Positions 1 to 10,073 of a stretch of DNA of 58,170 nt are shown here, one piece after another. A program made the translations under genes and the position numbers. The stretch is from Streptomyces albidoflavus (GTDB lineage Bacteria > Actinomycetota > Actinomycetes > Streptomycetales > Streptomycetaceae), in contig NZ_JOII01000032.1 of NCBI RefSeq assembly GCF_000719955.1, forward strand, positions 1 to 58,170, given 5' to 3'. Positions within the stretch are counted from its first letter, which is position 1, and each line of letters begins with the position of its first letter. The notes under the pieces are model-generated. The model made no database searches. It saw only the letters and a program-made list of their open reading frames with translations, and was not told where the DNA came from.

Positions 1-781
1 CGCTGAACGGGGCAATCCAGGACGGCTCCGACGCAGTGATCACACCAGCCACGCCAAGATCATCTCATCTGTGACCAGCAGTTACGGGACAGCCCTTAGC
101 GTCGGCGGAACGGGTTCGTAAAACCACGTGGTTCATTCGTGGTGTGGCTCTCGTGTACCCCCGATACGGCGAAGTCTGCCTCCCCGTCCCGATACCGCAC
201 AGCGGGGCACAGGACAAGGTGAAAGGTGCCGGAGTGTCCAGATGTAAAGGGCGGATTCGTCCCGCTCGCGCCTTCCGCGCACCGCTCTGACCTGCGTCTG
301 GGAGGCGGGCTCACGGGTGGACGGGCGTCGTGGGGCGCGAGGTTGACGCCGGCCGGTGGGTGCCGGGTGGCACTCGGTGCCGCAATGCGGCAATTCACCG
401 GGCGGACCGCCGCTATCTGTCGCCTATTTCACAGAGTGTGTTCGCCGGGTGAGCGATCGGGTGCGTAATTCGAATTCCTTGCGGAGGGCTCGTGAGCGCG
501 CGTGGGGACAGGGAAACGATCAAGCCGAATTCGGTGCCCGGGTAATGGGCTGGGCACCCGGGACCGGTACGCCGGTCCGGTGGGGTCACGCCCCGCCACC
601 GGCGCACTCTCCGCGCAGGTCGCGGCTCCGGGCCCACGGGTGTGGCCCAGGCCATGGCCGACGTTGCGTCACCGGCCGCATGAAGAGGGGTTGTTGGTGG
701 CACGATGGTCCTGGCGAGGGGTGCGCGCGGTGTGTGTCACCCGGGCCGGGAGAGCGGACCGACGCGAAGGTGTGATCAGTT
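1..781. other. Long mostly non-coding leader stretch at the left edge
   Basis: No convincing gene is seen here. One forward frame (positions 3-74) is open from the edge to a stop and has mildly Streptomyces-like codons, so the 3' end of an upstream gene is possible but weak. Composition is less GC-rich around 100-240 and 415-540, with short palindromes at 474-483 and 528-537. A hairpin lies at 561-578 (7-bp stem, 4-nt loop). The longer open frames on both strands have low-complexity Arg/Pro/Ala translations typical of shadow frames. Confidence 0.5.
493..546 (+). CDS. Possible 17-residue peptide ORF with strong ribosome binding site
   Basis: A GTG codon follows a good Shine-Dalgarno (GGAGGG at about 484-489) and opens a 17-codon frame, MSARGDRETIKPNSVPG, ending in TAA. 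It is followed 14 nt later by the hairpin at 561-578. It could be a leader peptide, a small protein, or the relic of a larger gene. I do not recognise it and nothing else supports expression. Confidence 0.2.
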
Positions 782-976
782 GTGGCCATTTCACTGTCCG
801 TGGTGGTGCTGTTGGCGATCGTCATGGTCGTCCTCATCCGGGGCGGCTCACTCAAGGCGGGCCCCGCCGTGGTGGCCATCCTGTTCGGCTTCTTCCTCGC
901 CTCCAGCGGCATGGCCCCCGCGATCCAGCGCGTCCTCGACTCGATAGCGCAGACCGTCAGCGGCATCAGCTTCTGA
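782..976 (+). CDS. Small conserved membrane protein
   Basis: A 64-residue protein of unknown function. Residues 2-21 form a hydrophobic N-terminal helix (AISLSVVVLLAIVMVVLIRG). A second apolar stretch at about 28-45 (GPAVVAILFGFFLASSGM) follows, then a short amphipathic tail, so two membrane segments are likely. The GTG start fits an AAGG-containing site about 11 nt upstream. From memory, similar short proteins are widespread in Streptomyces upstream of tig, which is why I accept such a short frame. No enzymatic motif is visible. Confidence 0.75.
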   Translation: MAISLSVVVLLAIVMVVLIRGGSLKAGPAVVAILFGFFLASSGMAPAIQRVLDSIAQTVSGISF

Positions 977-1096
977 CCCACGGGCGCCCCGGCGCGCGTC
1001 CGGCCACCCCGCCCACCGGCCGCGCGCCCGCACGCTCCCCGCGCCTCAGGAACGCCTCCGGCCGCCACCGCCCGCCCGGCGCCGGCGCACGGACAC

Positions 1097-1135
1097 ACCG
1101 AAGGGCCCGGCAGCTCGGCTGCCGGGCCCTTCGGT
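1097..1135. terminator. Strong bidirectional hairpin after tRNA-Gly
   Basis: An 18-bp perfect stem (1097-1114 with 1118-1135) and a 3-nt loop sit 5 nt beyond the 3' end of the minus-strand tRNA-Gly. They also lie 120 nt beyond the small membrane protein on the plus strand, so the hairpin can terminate both. Confidence 0.75.
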
Positions 1136-1140
1136 CTCAC

Positions 1141-1214
1141 TGGAGCGGGCGACGGGAATCGAACCCGCGTAGCTAGTTTGGAAGACTAGGGCTCTACCAT
1201 TGAGCTACGCCCGC
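1141..1214 (-). tRNA. tRNA-Gly(TCC)
   Basis: The minus strand folds as a complete cloverleaf: acceptor GCGGGCG/CGCCCGC, D-arm with TGGTA, anticodon stem CTAGT/ACTAG around CTTCCAA giving anticodon TCC, and T-arm GTTCGAATC. Discriminator T, and CCA is encoded (1141-1143). It is divergent from the tRNA-Pro gene 150 bp away. Confidence 0.95.
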
Positions 1215-1364
1215 ACATCGCGCACCGCCGGTCACCGACCGGGGTACGCAGAGCATGTTAGCCGGTCACCGGGCCGGCGCGCACACCCCGGCGCCGGGCA
1301 GCCCGCGCCCCGCATTTCCGGGCGCCGACGGGCCACGGGGCATGTACCCTACGTGTCGCACCGA

Positions 1365-1441
1365 CGGGGTGTGGCGCAGCTTGGTAGCGCGTCCGCTTTG
1401 GGAGCGGAAGGTCGTCGGTTCGAATCCGGCCACCCCGACCA
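1365..1441 (+). tRNA. tRNA-Pro(TGG)
   Basis: A complete cloverleaf with acceptor CGGGGTG/CACCCCG, anticodon stem TCCGC/GCGGA around TTTGGGA giving anticodon TGG, T-arm GGTTCGAATCC, discriminator A and encoded CCA. It lies 181 bp upstream of tig on the same strand. Confidence 0.95.
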
Positions 1442-1455
1442 CCTGCAAGATCGCG

Positions 1456-1486
1456 TTGGGGGTCTCCTCCGCCACACGGTTACTAT
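1456..1486 (+). promoter_or_regulatory. Probable tig promoter
   Basis: A TTGGGG element (1456-1461) and TACTAT (1481-1486) are separated by 19 bp, a plausible housekeeping-type promoter. It would leave a leader of about 130 nt before the trigger factor start. Confidence 0.45.
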
Positions 1487-1622
1487 GCAAAGTGCGAGCC
1501 CGTGTGTCCGCGTGCCTCTGTGCGTGTCCGCGGCGGGCTCGATCCGCCGGTATCCCCCGCCACCCCTGTGTGTGCGGTGTCCGGCAGAACCCCCAGAAGT
1601 CAGCCATCAAGGAGACCGAACC

Positions 1623-3020
1623 GTGAAGAGCGCCGTGGAGACCCTGAACCCGACCCGGGTTCGGCTCACTGTCGAGGTGCCCTTCGAGGAGCTCAAGGAC
1701 AGCCTCGACGCGGCGTACAAGAAGATCAACCAGCAGGTCACGGTGAAGGGCTTCCGCAAGGGCAAGATCCCGGCCCGCGTCATCGACCAGCGGTTCGGCC
1801 GCGGCGCCGTGCTGGAGGAGGCCGTCAACGACGCGCTCCCGAAGTTCTACACCGAAGCGGTCAACGAGGGTGAGCTGAACGTCCTCGGCCAGCCCGAGGT
1901 CGACATCACCGAGCTGAAGGACGGCGAGCTGCTGGCCTTCACCGCCGAGGTCGACATCCGCCCCGAGATCGAGATCCCGGACTACTCCGGCATCGAGGTC
2001 GAGGTGGACCCGGTCGAGGTCACCGACGAGGACGTCGACAAGGCCGTGGAGGAGCTGCGTGAGCGCTTCGCCTCCACCGCCCCGGTCGAGCGCCCGGCGG
2101 AGGACGGCGACGTCGTCACCCTGGACCTCGAGGCCAAGGTCGACGGAGAGGTGCTGGAGGACGGGCTCGCGTCCGACGTCTCCTACACCATCGGCTCCGG
2201 TGAGCTGCTGGACGGTATCGACGACGCCGTGAAGGGCCTGGAGGCCGGTGGCGAGGCCACCTTCACCTCCGAGCTGAAGGGCGGCTCGGCGGCCGGCAAG
2301 GAGGCCGAGATCACGGTCAAGGTCTCCAAGGTCGCCAAGCGTGAACTCCCCGAGCTGGACGACGACTTCGCCCAGCTCGCCAGCGAGTTCGACACGCTGG
2401 AGGAGGTGCGCGCGGACAGCCGCAAGCGCCTGGAGAACATGAAGCAGTACGACCAGGCCACCCAGGCCCAGGAGCGCGTCCTGGACGCCCTGCTGGAGCT
2501 GGCGGAGGTCCCGATCCCCGAGAAGCTGCTCGAGGACGAGGTCAACACCCGCAAGCACAACCTGGAGCACCACCAGCTCGGCCAGATGGGCCTCGACCTC
2601 GCGAAGTACCTGGAGATCCAGGGCAAGACCGCCGAGGAGTTCGACGCCGAGACGCGCGAGCAGGCGATCAAGGGCATCAAGACCCAGTTCATCCTCGACG
2701 AGCTGGTCAACAAGGAGAAGCTCAACGTCGACCAGGAGGAGCTCACCGAGCACCTCATGCGTCGCGCCGCCTCCTCCGGCATGTCCCCCGACCAGTTCGC
2801 CCAGGCCGTCGTCGAAGGCGGCCAGGTCCCGATGCTGGTCGGCGAGGTCGCCCGCGGCAAGGCGCTGGCCGTCGTCGTCGAGGCCGTCACCGTCAAGGAC
2901 ACCAACGGTGAGGTCGTCGACCTCTCGGACGACGAGGACGAGGCGGCCGAGGCCACCGAGGCCGCCGCCGGGCAGACCGAGGGCGACGCCGCCGAGGCCA
3001 AGGCCGACAGCGACAAGTAA
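1623..3020 (+). CDS. tig: Trigger factor, ribosome-associated chaperone
   Basis: A peptidyl-prolyl isomerase chaperone that binds the ribosome at the polypeptide exit and shields nascent chains. The GTG start at 1623 follows an AAGGAGA site and gives 465 residues, normal for actinobacteria; the frame is open further upstream only as a shadow through the tRNA-Pro. The ribosome-docking signature GFRKGKIP is at about residues 43-50. The FKBP-like domain is at about 155-240 ([15 protein letters not shown] to LEAGGEATF), followed by the helical arms. The last 35 residues are an acidic Asp/Glu/Ala tail. Position just upstream of clpP1-clpP2-clpX is the usual bacterial arrangement linking folding and degradation. 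Confidence 0.98.
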   Translation: MKSAVETLNPTRVRLTVEVPFEELKDSLDAAYKKINQQVTVKGFRKGKIPARVIDQRFGRGAVLEEAVNDALPKFYTEAVNEGELNVLGQPEVDITELKDGELLAFTAEVDIRPEIEIPDYSGIEVEVDPVEVTDEDVDKAVEELRERFASTAPVERPAEDGDVVTLDLEAKVDGEVLEDGLASDVSYTIGSGELLDGIDDAVKGLEAGGEATFTSELKGGSAAGKEAEITVKVSKVAKRELPELDDDFAQLASEFDTLEEVRADSRKRLENMKQYDQATQAQERVLDALLELAEVPIPEKLLEDEVNTRKHNLEHHQLGQMGLDLAKYLEIQGKTAEEFDAETREQAIKGIKTQFILDELVNKEKLNVDQEELTEHLMRRAASSGMSPDQFAQAVVEGGQVPMLVGEVARGKALAVVVEAVTVKDTNGEVVDLSDDEDEAAEATEAAAGQTEGDAAEAKADSDK

Positions 3021-3058
3021 GCACCTTCGGGCCGGACGGCCCCGCACCGCCGTCACCG

Positions 3059-3096
3059 AGCGCCGGACCGGCTGATCCCTCAGCCGGTCCGGCGCT
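3059..3096 (+). terminator. Intrinsic terminator after tig
   Basis: A perfect 17-bp stem (3059-3075 with 3080-3096), a 4-nt loop and no U-tract, the common Streptomyces form. It separates tig from the clp operon. Confidence 0.8.
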
Positions 3097-3134
3097 CGTG
3101 TTCCCGGCCCGAAGAGGCCCCCGGGGCACCGGAC

Positions 3135-3151
3135 CTGCGCTCACAGCGAAC
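3135..3151 (-). promoter_or_regulatory. Candidate ClgR operator upstream of clpP1
   Basis: Read on the minus strand this is GTTCGCTGTGAGCGCAG, matching the ClgR pattern GTTCGC-N5-GCG that I recall for S. lividans and S. coelicolor clp and lon promoters. It lies about 40 bp upstream of a TAGGGT -10 candidate (3190-3195), the position expected for an activator near -60. ClgR activates clpP1P2 and is itself degraded by Clp. Confidence 0.65.
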
Positions 3152-3318
3152 AGTTCCGAATGCGGGATGGCCCGCGACGGCCCGCGCGTTAGGGTCCATG
3201 AATAACGAGGGCTGGGGAGTCCCCTCATATCGCCGCCCAAACGGCGGGCGCGGACCCCCGCGCCCCGTCAGAAGACGTGAGACGGCCCGGCGCCGTCGTA
3301 AGACGAGCAGGTGGATAC

Positions 3319-3936
3319 GTGACGAATCTGATGCCCTCCGCCGCCGGCGACCCCTCCATCGGTGGTGGCCTCGGCGACCAGGTCTACAACCGGCTGCTCG
3401 GTGAGCGGATCATCTTCCTCGGCCAGCCCGTGGACGACGACATCGCCAACAAGATCACCGCGCAGCTGCTGCTCCTTGCCAGCGACCCTGACAAGGACAT
3501 CAACCTCTACATCAACAGCCCCGGCGGTTCGATCAGCGCCGGCATGGCGATCTACGACACCATGCAGTTCATCAAGAACGACGTGGTCACCATCGCCATG
3601 GGGCTGGCCGCCTCGATGGGCCAGTTCCTGCTGAGCGCCGGCACCCCCGGCAAGCGCTTCGCCCTGCCGAACGCCGAAATCCTGATCCACCAGCCGTCCG
3701 CCGGTCTGGCCGGTTCCGCCTCGGACATCAAGATCCACGCGGAGCGGCTGCTGCACACCAAGAAGCGGATGGCCGAGCTGACCGCGTTCCACACCGGTCA
3801 GAGCGTCGAGCAGATCACCCGGGACTCGGACCGCGACCGCTGGTTCTCCGCCGACGAGGCCAAGGAGTACGGCCTGATCGACGAGGTCATCGCCTCCGCG
3901 GCCAACGTGCCCGGCGGCGGCGGCACCGGCGCCTGA
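3319..3936 (+). CDS. clpP1: ATP-dependent Clp protease proteolytic subunit 1
   Basis: A serine peptidase subunit of the ClpP tetradecamer. It degrades unfolded or tagged proteins delivered by ClpX or ClpC. The GTG at 3319 gives 205 residues starting [10 protein letters not shown], as in S. coelicolor ClpP1 from memory. Catalytic triad: Ser99 (AASMGQ), His124 (ILIHQPSA) and an Asp at about 173 (RDSDRDRWF). The oxyanion-region motif INSPGGS is present at about 65-71. The C-terminal GGGGTGA tail is typical. It is cotranscribed with clpP2, 55 bp downstream, and probably activated by ClgR through the upstream operator. Confidence 0.98.
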   Translation: MTNLMPSAAGDPSIGGGLGDQVYNRLLGERIIFLGQPVDDDIANKITAQLLLLASDPDKDINLYINSPGGSISAGMAIYDTMQFIKNDVVTIAMGLAASMGQFLLSAGTPGKRFALPNAEILIHQPSAGLAGSASDIKIHAERLLHTKKRMAELTAFHTGQSVEQITRDSDRDRWFSADEAKEYGLIDEVIASAANVPGGGGTGA

Positions 3937-3991
3937 CCAGACCTTTACCGGTACCCAGGCCGATTCCAGACCACTGCTCATCACCAGGACG

Positions 3992-4675
3992 GTGAACACC
4001 CAGATGAACAACTTCCCCGGCAGCGGCGCACTCGGCGCCGACGGCGAATACGCGGGCCCGCGTGCCGAATCCCGTTACATCGTTCCGCGGTTCGTCGAGC
4101 GCACCTCGCAGGGCGTGCGGGAGTACGACCCGTACGCGAAGCTCTTCGAGGAGCGCGTGATCTTCCTCGGCGTGCAGATCGACGACGCGTCGGCCAACGA
4201 CGTGATGGCGCAGCTGCTGTGCCTGGAGTCGATCGACCCCGACCGGGACATCTCGATCTACATCAACAGCCCGGGCGGCTCCTTCACGGCGCTGACCGCG
4301 ATCTACGACACGATGCAGTTCGTGAAGCCCGACATCCAGACGGTCTGCATGGGCCAGGCGGCCTCCGCCGCCGCCGTGCTGCTGGCCGCCGGCTCGCCCG
4401 GCAAGCGCATGGCGCTGCCCAACGCCCGCGTCCTGATCCACCAGCCGTACAGTGAGACGGGGCGCGGTCAGGTCTCCGACCTGGAGATCGCGGCCAACGA
4501 AATCCTCCGCATGCGTTCGCAGTTGGAGGAGATGCTGGCCAAGCACTCGACGACGCCGCTGGACAAGATCCGCGACGACATCGAGCGCGACAAGATCCTC
4601 ACGGCCGAGGACGCCCTCGCCTACGGTCTGATCGACCAGATCGTGTCGACCCGGAAGCTCAACGCCGGAGTCTGA
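3992..4675 (+). CDS. clpP2: ATP-dependent Clp protease proteolytic subunit 2
   Basis: The second, non-identical ClpP subunit; in Streptomyces ClpP1 and ClpP2 form a mixed complex. It has 227 residues from the GTG at 3992 (AGGA site); the ATG at 4004 is an alternative start. The triad is visible as Ser125 (GQAASAA), His150 (VLIHQPYS) and Asp200 (DIERDKI). The N-terminal extension of about 40 residues before EYDPYAKL is longer than in ClpP1 and may be processed. It is followed by an imperfect hairpin before clpX. Confidence 0.98.
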   Translation: MNTQMNNFPGSGALGADGEYAGPRAESRYIVPRFVERTSQGVREYDPYAKLFEERVIFLGVQIDDASANDVMAQLLCLESIDPDRDISIYINSPGGSFTALTAIYDTMQFVKPDIQTVCMGQAASAAAVLLAAGSPGKRMALPNARVLIHQPYSETGRGQVSDLEIAANEILRMRSQLEEMLAKHSTTPLDKIRDDIERDKILTAEDALAYGLIDQIVSTRKLNAGV

Positions 4676-4699
4676 CCCGACCAGGCAGCGGCTTTGTCT

Positions 4700-4741
4700 C
4701 CCCTTGGCGGGTTTCGCCCCACAGCGGACCCTGCCAAGGGG
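4700..4741 (+). terminator. Weak hairpin between clpP2 and clpX
   Basis: The arms 4700-4708 and 4733-4741 (CCCCTTGGC/GCCAAGGGG) can pair around a 24-nt loop. A TACCGT -10 candidate for clpX follows at 4767-4772. This suggests clpX is at least partly transcribed separately from clpP1P2. Confidence 0.4.
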
Positions 4742-4833
4742 GGCCCGGACGAGGGCCCCGGCAAGGTACCGTCGAATATGAGGCACCAGGAGGGGCTCGC
4801 ACGAGCGCCTCCCAGGCGAAGGGGAAGTACCTC

Positions 4834-6120
4834 GTGGCACGCATCGGTGACGGCGGCGATCTGCTCAAGTGCTCGTTCTGCGGCAAGAGTCAGAAGCAGG
4901 TCAAGAAGCTCATCGCAGGCCCCGGTGTGTACATCTGCGACGAGTGCATCGACCTCTGCAACGAGATCATCGAGGAGGAGCTCGCCGAGACCTCGGAAGT
5001 GCGCTGGGACGAACTGCCCAAGCCGCGCGAGATCTACGAGTTCCTGGAGAGCTACGTCGTGGGCCAGGAGCCCGCGAAGAAGGCGCTCTCCGTCGCGGTG
5101 TACAACCACTACAAGCGCGTGCAGGCGGGGCAGAACGGCGCACCCGGCGGGCGTGAGGACGCCATCGAGCTGGGCAAGTCCAACATCCTGCTGCTGGGCC
5201 CGACCGGCTCCGGCAAGACCCTGCTCGCGCAGACGCTGGCCCGGATGCTCAACGTGCCGTTCGCCATCGCGGACGCCACGGCGCTGACCGAGGCCGGCTA
5301 CGTCGGCGAGGATGTCGAGAACATCCTCCTCAAGCTCATCCAGGCCGCCGACTACGACGTCAAGAAGGCCGAGACCGGGATCATCTACATCGATGAGATC
5401 GACAAGGTCGCCCGCAAGAGCGAGAACCCGTCGATCACCCGTGACGTCTCCGGCGAGGGCGTGCAGCAGGCGCTGCTGAAGATCCTGGAGGGCACCACCG
5501 CCTCGGTGCCGCCGCAGGGCGGGCGGAAACACCCCCACCAGGAGTTCATCCAGATCGACACGACGAACGTGCTGTTCATCGTGGGCGGCGCCTTCTCGGG
5601 CCTGGAGAAGATCATCGAGTCGCGGGCCGGTGCCAAGGGCATCGGGTTCGGCGCCACGATCCGCTCCAAGCGGGAGATCGAGGAGAAGGACCAGTTCCAG
5701 GAGGTCATGCCGGAGGACCTGGTGAAGTTCGGGATGATCCCCGAGTTCATCGGCCGTCTGCCGGTCATCACCTCGGTCCACAACCTCGACCGCGAGGCGC
5801 TCCTCCAGATCCTCATCGAGCCGCGCAACGCGCTGGTCAAGCAGTACCAGCGCCTCTTCGAACTCGACGGTGTGGAGCTGGACTTCGAGCGTGAGGCGCT
5901 GGAGGCCATCGCCGACCAGGCGATCCTGCGCCAGACCGGCGCCCGCGGCCTGCGCGCCATCATGGAGGAGGTCCTCATGTCGGTGATGTACGAGGTGCCG
6001 TCCCGCAAGGACGTCGCCCGCGTCGTCATCACCGCCGAGGTCGTCCAGTCCAACGTCAACCCGACCCTGATCCCCCGGGACGCCCGGGGCCGGGGGAACG
6101 GCGAGCAGAAGTCGGCCTGA
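4834..6120 (+). CDS. clpX: Clp protease ATP-binding unfoldase ClpX
   Basis: A hexameric AAA+ unfoldase that recognises substrates and threads them into ClpP. The 428 residues start at GTG 4834 with a GGGGAAG site. The N-terminal zinc-binding domain has Cys13, Cys16, Cys35 and Cys38. Walker A GPTGSGKT is at 122-129 and Walker B IIYIDEID ends at about 190. The ClpP-docking loop GIGF (KGIGFGATI) and the pore-region GGRKHPH loop are intact, followed by sensor 2 [11 protein letters not shown]. The upstream ClpP pair gives the complete ClpXP machine. Confidence 0.98.
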   Translation: MARIGDGGDLLKCSFCGKSQKQVKKLIAGPGVYICDECIDLCNEIIEEELAETSEVRWDELPKPREIYEFLESYVVGQEPAKKALSVAVYNHYKRVQAGQNGAPGGREDAIELGKSNILLLGPTGSGKTLLAQTLARMLNVPFAIADATALTEAGYVGEDVENILLKLIQAADYDVKKAETGIIYIDEIDKVARKSENPSITRDVSGEGVQQALLKILEGTTASVPPQGGRKHPHQEFIQIDTTNVLFIVGGAFSGLEKIIESRAGAKGIGFGATIRSKREIEEKDQFQEVMPEDLVKFGMIPEFIGRLPVITSVHNLDREALLQILIEPRNALVKQYQRLFELDGVELDFEREALEAIADQAILRQTGARGLRAIMEEVLMSVMYEVPSRKDVARVVITAEVVQSNVNPTLIPRDARGRGNGEQKSA

Positions 6121-6144
6121 GGGCCGGCACCCGGCAGACGCACG

Positions 6145-6179
6145 CGGAAGGGCCCCACCGGCGCGGTGGGGCCCTTCCG
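6145..6179. terminator. Bidirectional terminator between clpX and the convergent gene
   Basis: A perfect 16-bp stem (6145-6160 with 6164-6179) with a GCG loop lies between the stop of clpX and the stop of the minus-strand gene at 6217. Confidence 0.8.
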
Positions 6180-6216
6180 TCGTGTACGCGCGGGGACTGC
6201 CGTACCCCGCCCGGTC

Positions 6217-7200
6217 CTACTGCGGCACCCGCACCTCGGAGCGGAGCTTGGCGGCGATCTCCGCGGCCTCGTCCATGGTGGTGCCGGTGGCGCCCTGCAC
6301 CGGCTCGACCAGGCCGATAGTGCTGTAATCCGCCCACATGCACATGTTGGTCTTCTGCTGGAGACCGGTGGTCGGGTTCTTGGTCTCGGCGCCCTGGCAC
6401 TTCATGACCGCCCCGTCGAGCCCGTCCGGGGTGACCGCCTCGGCCTCGCCGGAGAGCGTCGTGCCGTTCTGCTCGGCGCTCTTGGTGAACTCCGCGAAGG
6501 TCTTGTCGAGCGTCGCCTGCGGATCCGCCACCTTGCCGAAGACGCCGAAGAACGTGACGTTCTTGGCGGCCGCGACCTTCTCCGCGGTCTGGGCGTCGTT
6601 CGGGTCGAGCGTGGTCAGGTCGATCGTCGAGTAGATCGTGCCGAGGCCCTTGGCGTTGGTGATGCCCGCGGTGGCCAGCGACTTGGCGTCCGAGGACGAG
6701 GCGTCCTTGGCCGGGGTGTCGGGCGTACCACGGGTGTACTGGCCGCCGAGGACCTTGTCCGGGGTGGTCAGCTTGTGCGGGCCGTCGTCCTTCAGGCCGC
6801 CGGAGGCGACGCTGTCCCCACCGCCGCCGCCACCGGGCTTGTCGTCGTCGCCGCCCGAGGTCAGCAGCCAGGCGCCGCCCGCCAGGACGGCCACCGCGAC
6901 CACGCTCGCCGCCACGATCAGCCCGGTCTTCTTCCCGCCGCCCCCCGAGGGCGGCGGGGGGACCTGGCCGTAGGGGCCGCCGGGCTGGCCGGGCTGCTGC
7001 GGCGGGACCTGGCCGTAGGGGCCGGGCTGCTGGCCCTGCTGCGGGTACCCGTACCCGGGCTGCTGCTGGGGCGCCCCGCCCTGCTGGGGGTAGCCGTAAC
7101 CGGGCTGGCCGCCGGGGGGCGGGCCCTGGGGCGGCTGCTGGCCGTAGGGGCCGGGCTGCTGGGGCTGGCCTCCGTACGGGCCGGGCTGGTTGTAGCTCAT
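6217..7200 (-). CDS. Pro/Gln/Gly/Tyr-rich single-pass membrane protein
   Basis: A 327-residue protein of unknown function, starting MSYNQPGPYGGQP behind a GGAGGGG site. Residues 1-90 are low-complexity and repeat PGYGYPQQG and PGPYGQ units. A membrane helix follows at about 92-115 (GLIVAASVVAVAVLAGGAWLL), then a Gly/Asp linker and an extracytoplasmic domain of about 190 residues. That domain has two cysteines near the C-terminus (MKCQGAE and NMCMWAD) that could form a disulfide. The same tail-helix-domain layout recurs in the LytR-like protein at 46418. It is divergent from valS and convergent with clpX. Confidence 0.85.
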   Translation of the reverse strand: MSYNQPGPYGGQPQQPGPYGQQPPQGPPPGGQPGYGYPQQGGAPQQQPGYGYPQQGQQPGPYGQVPPQQPGQPGGPYGQVPPPPSGGGGKKTGLIVAASVVAVAVLAGGAWLLTSGGDDDKPGGGGGGDSVASGGLKDDGPHKLTTPDKVLGGQYTRGTPDTPAKDASSSDAKSLATAGITNAKGLGTIYSTIDLTTLDPNDAQTAEKVAAAKNVTFFGVFGKVADPQATLDKTFAEFTKSAEQNGTTLSGEAEAVTPDGLDGAVMKCQGAETKNPTTGLQQKTNMCMWADYSTIGLVEPVQGATGTTMDEAAEIAAKLRSEVRVPQ

Positions 7201-7324
7201 GGGCGTGGTTCCCCTCCGTCGTACATGCGTTGCGCTCATCCTGACGGACATGACCGCGTCATGGGGAAACCGGGGCGGCTCCGTTACCGAAGAATCCGGT
7301 TTCGGGACCAGGTGGTGACGCCCG

Positions 7325-7330
7325 TAAACT
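7325..7330 (+). promoter_or_regulatory. -10 element of a leaderless valS transcript
   Basis: TAAACT ends 7 nt before the GTG start of valS and no Shine-Dalgarno lies between, so transcription probably starts at the start codon. Confidence 0.6.
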
Positions 7331-7337
7331 GTGCCTC

Positions 7338-9959
7338 GTGACCGACAACACTCAGCATCAGCAAGCAGCCACCCCCGAACTGCCGACCCAGTACGTGCCG
7401 GCCGACGTAGAGGGGAAGCTGTATGAGCGCTGGGTAGAACGGGGCTATTTCGAGGCCGACGAGCACAGCGAGAAGCCGCCGTACACCATCGTCATCCCGC
7501 CGCCGAACGTCACCGGCTCGCTCCACCTGGGCCACGCCTTCGAGCACACGCTGATCGACGCCCTCACCCGCCGCAAGCGGATGCAGGGGTACGAGACGCT
7601 GTGGCAGCCCGGCATGGACCACGCCGGCATCGCCACGCAGAACGTCGTCGAGCGCGAGCTGGCCAAGGAGGGCAAGTCCCGCCACGACCTCGGCCGTGAG
7701 GCGTTCATCGAGCGCGTCTGGAAGTGGAAGAACGAGTCGGGCGGCCAGATCTCCGGCCAGATGCGCCGCCTCGGCGACGGCGTCGCCTGGTCCCGCGAGC
7801 GGTTCACCATGGACGAGGGGCTCTCCCGCGCCGTCCAGACCGTCTTCAAGAAGATGTACGAGGACGAGCTGATCTACCGCGCCGAGCGCATCATCAACTG
7901 GTGCCCGCGCTGTCTGACGGCCATCTCCGACATCGAGGTCGAGTACAGCGACGACGACGGCGAGCTGGTCTCGATGACGTACGGCGAGGGCGAGGAGAGC
8001 CTCGTCGTCGCCACCACCCGCGCCGAGACGATGCTCGGGGACACCGCGGTCGCCGTCCACCCGGACGACGAGCGGTACCGGCACCTCGTCGGCAAGCGGA
8101 TCAAGCTGCCGCTGACCGACCGGACCATCCCGGTCGTCGCCGACACCCACGTCGACCCGGAGTTCGGCACCGGCGCGGTCAAGGTCACCCCGGCCCACGA
8201 CCCGAACGACTTCGAGATCGGCCGCCGCCACGACCTGCCCTCGCTCACCGTCATGGACGAGCGCGCGGTCATCACCGTCCCCGGCCCCTTCGAGGGCCTG
8301 GACCGGCTGGAGGCCCGCTCGGCGATCGTCGCCGCGCTGCGCGCCGAGGGCCGGATCGTCGCGGAGAAGCGCCCGTACGTCCACTCCGTCGGCCACTGCT
8401 CGCGGTGCAAGACCACCGTCGAGCCGCGCCTGTCCATGCAGTGGTGGGTCAAGGTCGGCCCGCTCGCCCAGGCCGCCGGTGACGCTGTCCGCGACGGCCA
8501 GGTCAAGATCCACCCGCAGGAGATGGAGAAGCGCTACTTCGACTGGGTCGACGACCTGCGCGACTGGTGCATCTCCCGGCAGCTGTGGTGGGGCCACCGC
8601 ATCCCGATCTGGTACGGCCCCGACGGGGAGATCGTCTGCGTCGGCCCCGACGAGGAGCCGCCGGGCGGCGAGGGCTGGCACCAGGAGACCGACGTCCTCG
8701 ACACCTGGTTCTCGTCGGGCCTGTGGCCCTTCTCCACCCTCGGCTGGCCCGAGCAGACCGACAGCCTCGCGAAGTTCTACCCGAACTCCGTCCTGGTCAC
8801 CGGCTACGACATCCTCTTCTTCTGGGTCGCCCGGATGATGATGTTCGGCCTCTACGCGATGGACGGCACCCCGCCGTTCCACACCATCGCCCTGCACGGC
8901 ATGGTCCGCGACCAGTTCGGCAAGAAGATGTCGAAGTCCTTCGGCAACGCGGTCAACCCGCTCGACTGGATGGACGCCTACGGCTCCGACGCCCTGCGCT
9001 TCACCCTGGCGCGCGGCGCCAACCCGGGCGTCGACGTCCCGATCGGCGAGGACTGGGTCCAGGGTTCGCGCAACTTCGCCAACAAGATCTGGAACGCCAC
9101 CCGCTTCGCCCTGATGAACGGCGCCACGGTCGAGGGCGAACTGCCCGCCGCCGAGGAGCTGTCCGCCACCGACCGGTGGATCCTCTCCCGCCTCAACACG
9201 GTGGTCGCCGAGGTCGACGCGTACTACGAGGACTACCAGTTCGCGAAGGTCTCCGACGCCCTCTTCCACTTCGCGTGGGACGAGGTCTTCGACTGGTACG
9301 TCGAGCTGTCCAAGACCACCTTCATGGGCGGCGGGCGCCCCGCCGAGGTCTCCGCGCGTGTCCTCGGCGAGGTCCTCGACACGACGCTGCGGCTGCTCCA
9401 CCCGGTCATGCCGTTCGTCACCGAGACCCTCTGGACCACCCTCACCGGCCAGGAGTCGCTGGTCATCGCCGACTGGCCGGCGGACAGCGGCTTCCGCGAC
9501 AAGGCCGCCGAGGCCGAGATCGAGCAGGTCCAGCAGGTCATCACCGAGGTCCGCCGGTTCCGCTCCGACCAGGGCCTCCAGCCCGGCCAGAAGGTCCCGG
9601 CCCGCCTCACCCTGGAGGGCACCGCCTTCGCCCCGCACGAGGCGGCCATCCGCCAGCTGCTCCGGCTGACCCCGGAGGGCGACGCCTTCCAGGCCACCGC
9701 GAGCCTCCCGGTCTCCGGCGCCACCGTGGCCCTCGACCTCTCCGGCACCATCGACGTCGAGGCCGAGCGCAAGCGCCTGACCAAGGACCTCCAGAACGCC
9801 GAGAAGGAGAAGGCCGCCGCCGAGGCCAAGCTGGGCAACGAGGCGTTCCTCGCCAAGGCCCCCGACAAGGTCGTGGACAAGATCCGCGGCCGGCTCACCA
9901 AGGCCGAGGCCGACATCGAGCGCATCACCGCGCAGCTCGCCGGACTGCCCACCGGCTGA
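7338..9959 (+). CDS. valS: Valyl-tRNA synthetase
   Basis: A class I aminoacyl-tRNA synthetase that charges tRNA-Val and edits mis-activated threonine. It has 873 residues, normal for the family. The ATP-binding HIGH motif reads HLGH at residues 63-66, within [13 protein letters not shown]. The KMSKS loop is intact at about 530-536 (KKMSKSFGN). The editing domain includes [17 protein letters not shown]. The last 60 residues form the charged coiled-coil arm expected of ValRS. The GTG start is probably leaderless. Confidence 0.98.
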   Translation: MTDNTQHQQAATPELPTQYVPADVEGKLYERWVERGYFEADEHSEKPPYTIVIPPPNVTGSLHLGHAFEHTLIDALTRRKRMQGYETLWQPGMDHAGIATQNVVERELAKEGKSRHDLGREAFIERVWKWKNESGGQISGQMRRLGDGVAWSRERFTMDEGLSRAVQTVFKKMYEDELIYRAERIINWCPRCLTAISDIEVEYSDDDGELVSMTYGEGEESLVVATTRAETMLGDTAVAVHPDDERYRHLVGKRIKLPLTDRTIPVVADTHVDPEFGTGAVKVTPAHDPNDFEIGRRHDLPSLTVMDERAVITVPGPFEGLDRLEARSAIVAALRAEGRIVAEKRPYVHSVGHCSRCKTTVEPRLSMQWWVKVGPLAQAAGDAVRDGQVKIHPQEMEKRYFDWVDDLRDWCISRQLWWGHRIPIWYGPDGEIVCVGPDEEPPGGEGWHQETDVLDTWFSSGLWPFSTLGWPEQTDSLAKFYPNSVLVTGYDILFFWVARMMMFGLYAMDGTPPFHTIALHGMVRDQFGKKMSKSFGNAVNPLDWMDAYGSDALRFTLARGANPGVDVPIGEDWVQGSRNFANKIWNATRFALMNGATVEGELPAAEELSATDRWILSRLNTVVAEVDAYYEDYQFAKVSDALFHFAWDEVFDWYVELSKTTFMGGGRPAEVSARVLGEVLDTTLRLLHPVMPFVTETLWTTLTGQESLVIADWPADSGFRDKAAEAEIEQVQQVITEVRRFRSDQGLQPGQKVPARLTLEGTAFAPHEAAIRQLLRLTPEGDAFQATASLPVSGATVALDLSGTIDVEAERKRLTKDLQNAEKEKAAAEAKLGNEAFLAKAPDKVVDKIRGRLTKAEADIERITAQLAGLPTG

Positions 9960-9978
9960 CCCCCGGCACCGCGCAGGA

Positions 9979-10020
9979 GCGAGGAGGCCGCCACCGGAAC
10001 CCCGGTGGCGGCCTCCTCGC
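9979..10020 (+). terminator. Intrinsic terminator after valS
   Basis: A 19-bp perfect GC-rich stem (9979-9997 with 10002-10020) and a 4-nt loop, 20 nt after the valS stop. folC has its own promoter immediately beyond. Confidence 0.8.
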
Positions 10021-10060
10021 GACATACCCGGGCCCTGCGGGAGCTTCCGCACGCTCTCCG

Positions 10061-10066
10061 TAGACT
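10061..10066 (+). promoter_or_regulatory. -10 element of a leaderless folC transcript
   Basis: TAGACT is followed by 7 nt and then the GTG start of folC, with no Shine-Dalgarno. Confidence 0.6.
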
Positions 10067-10073
10067 GGGGCGC

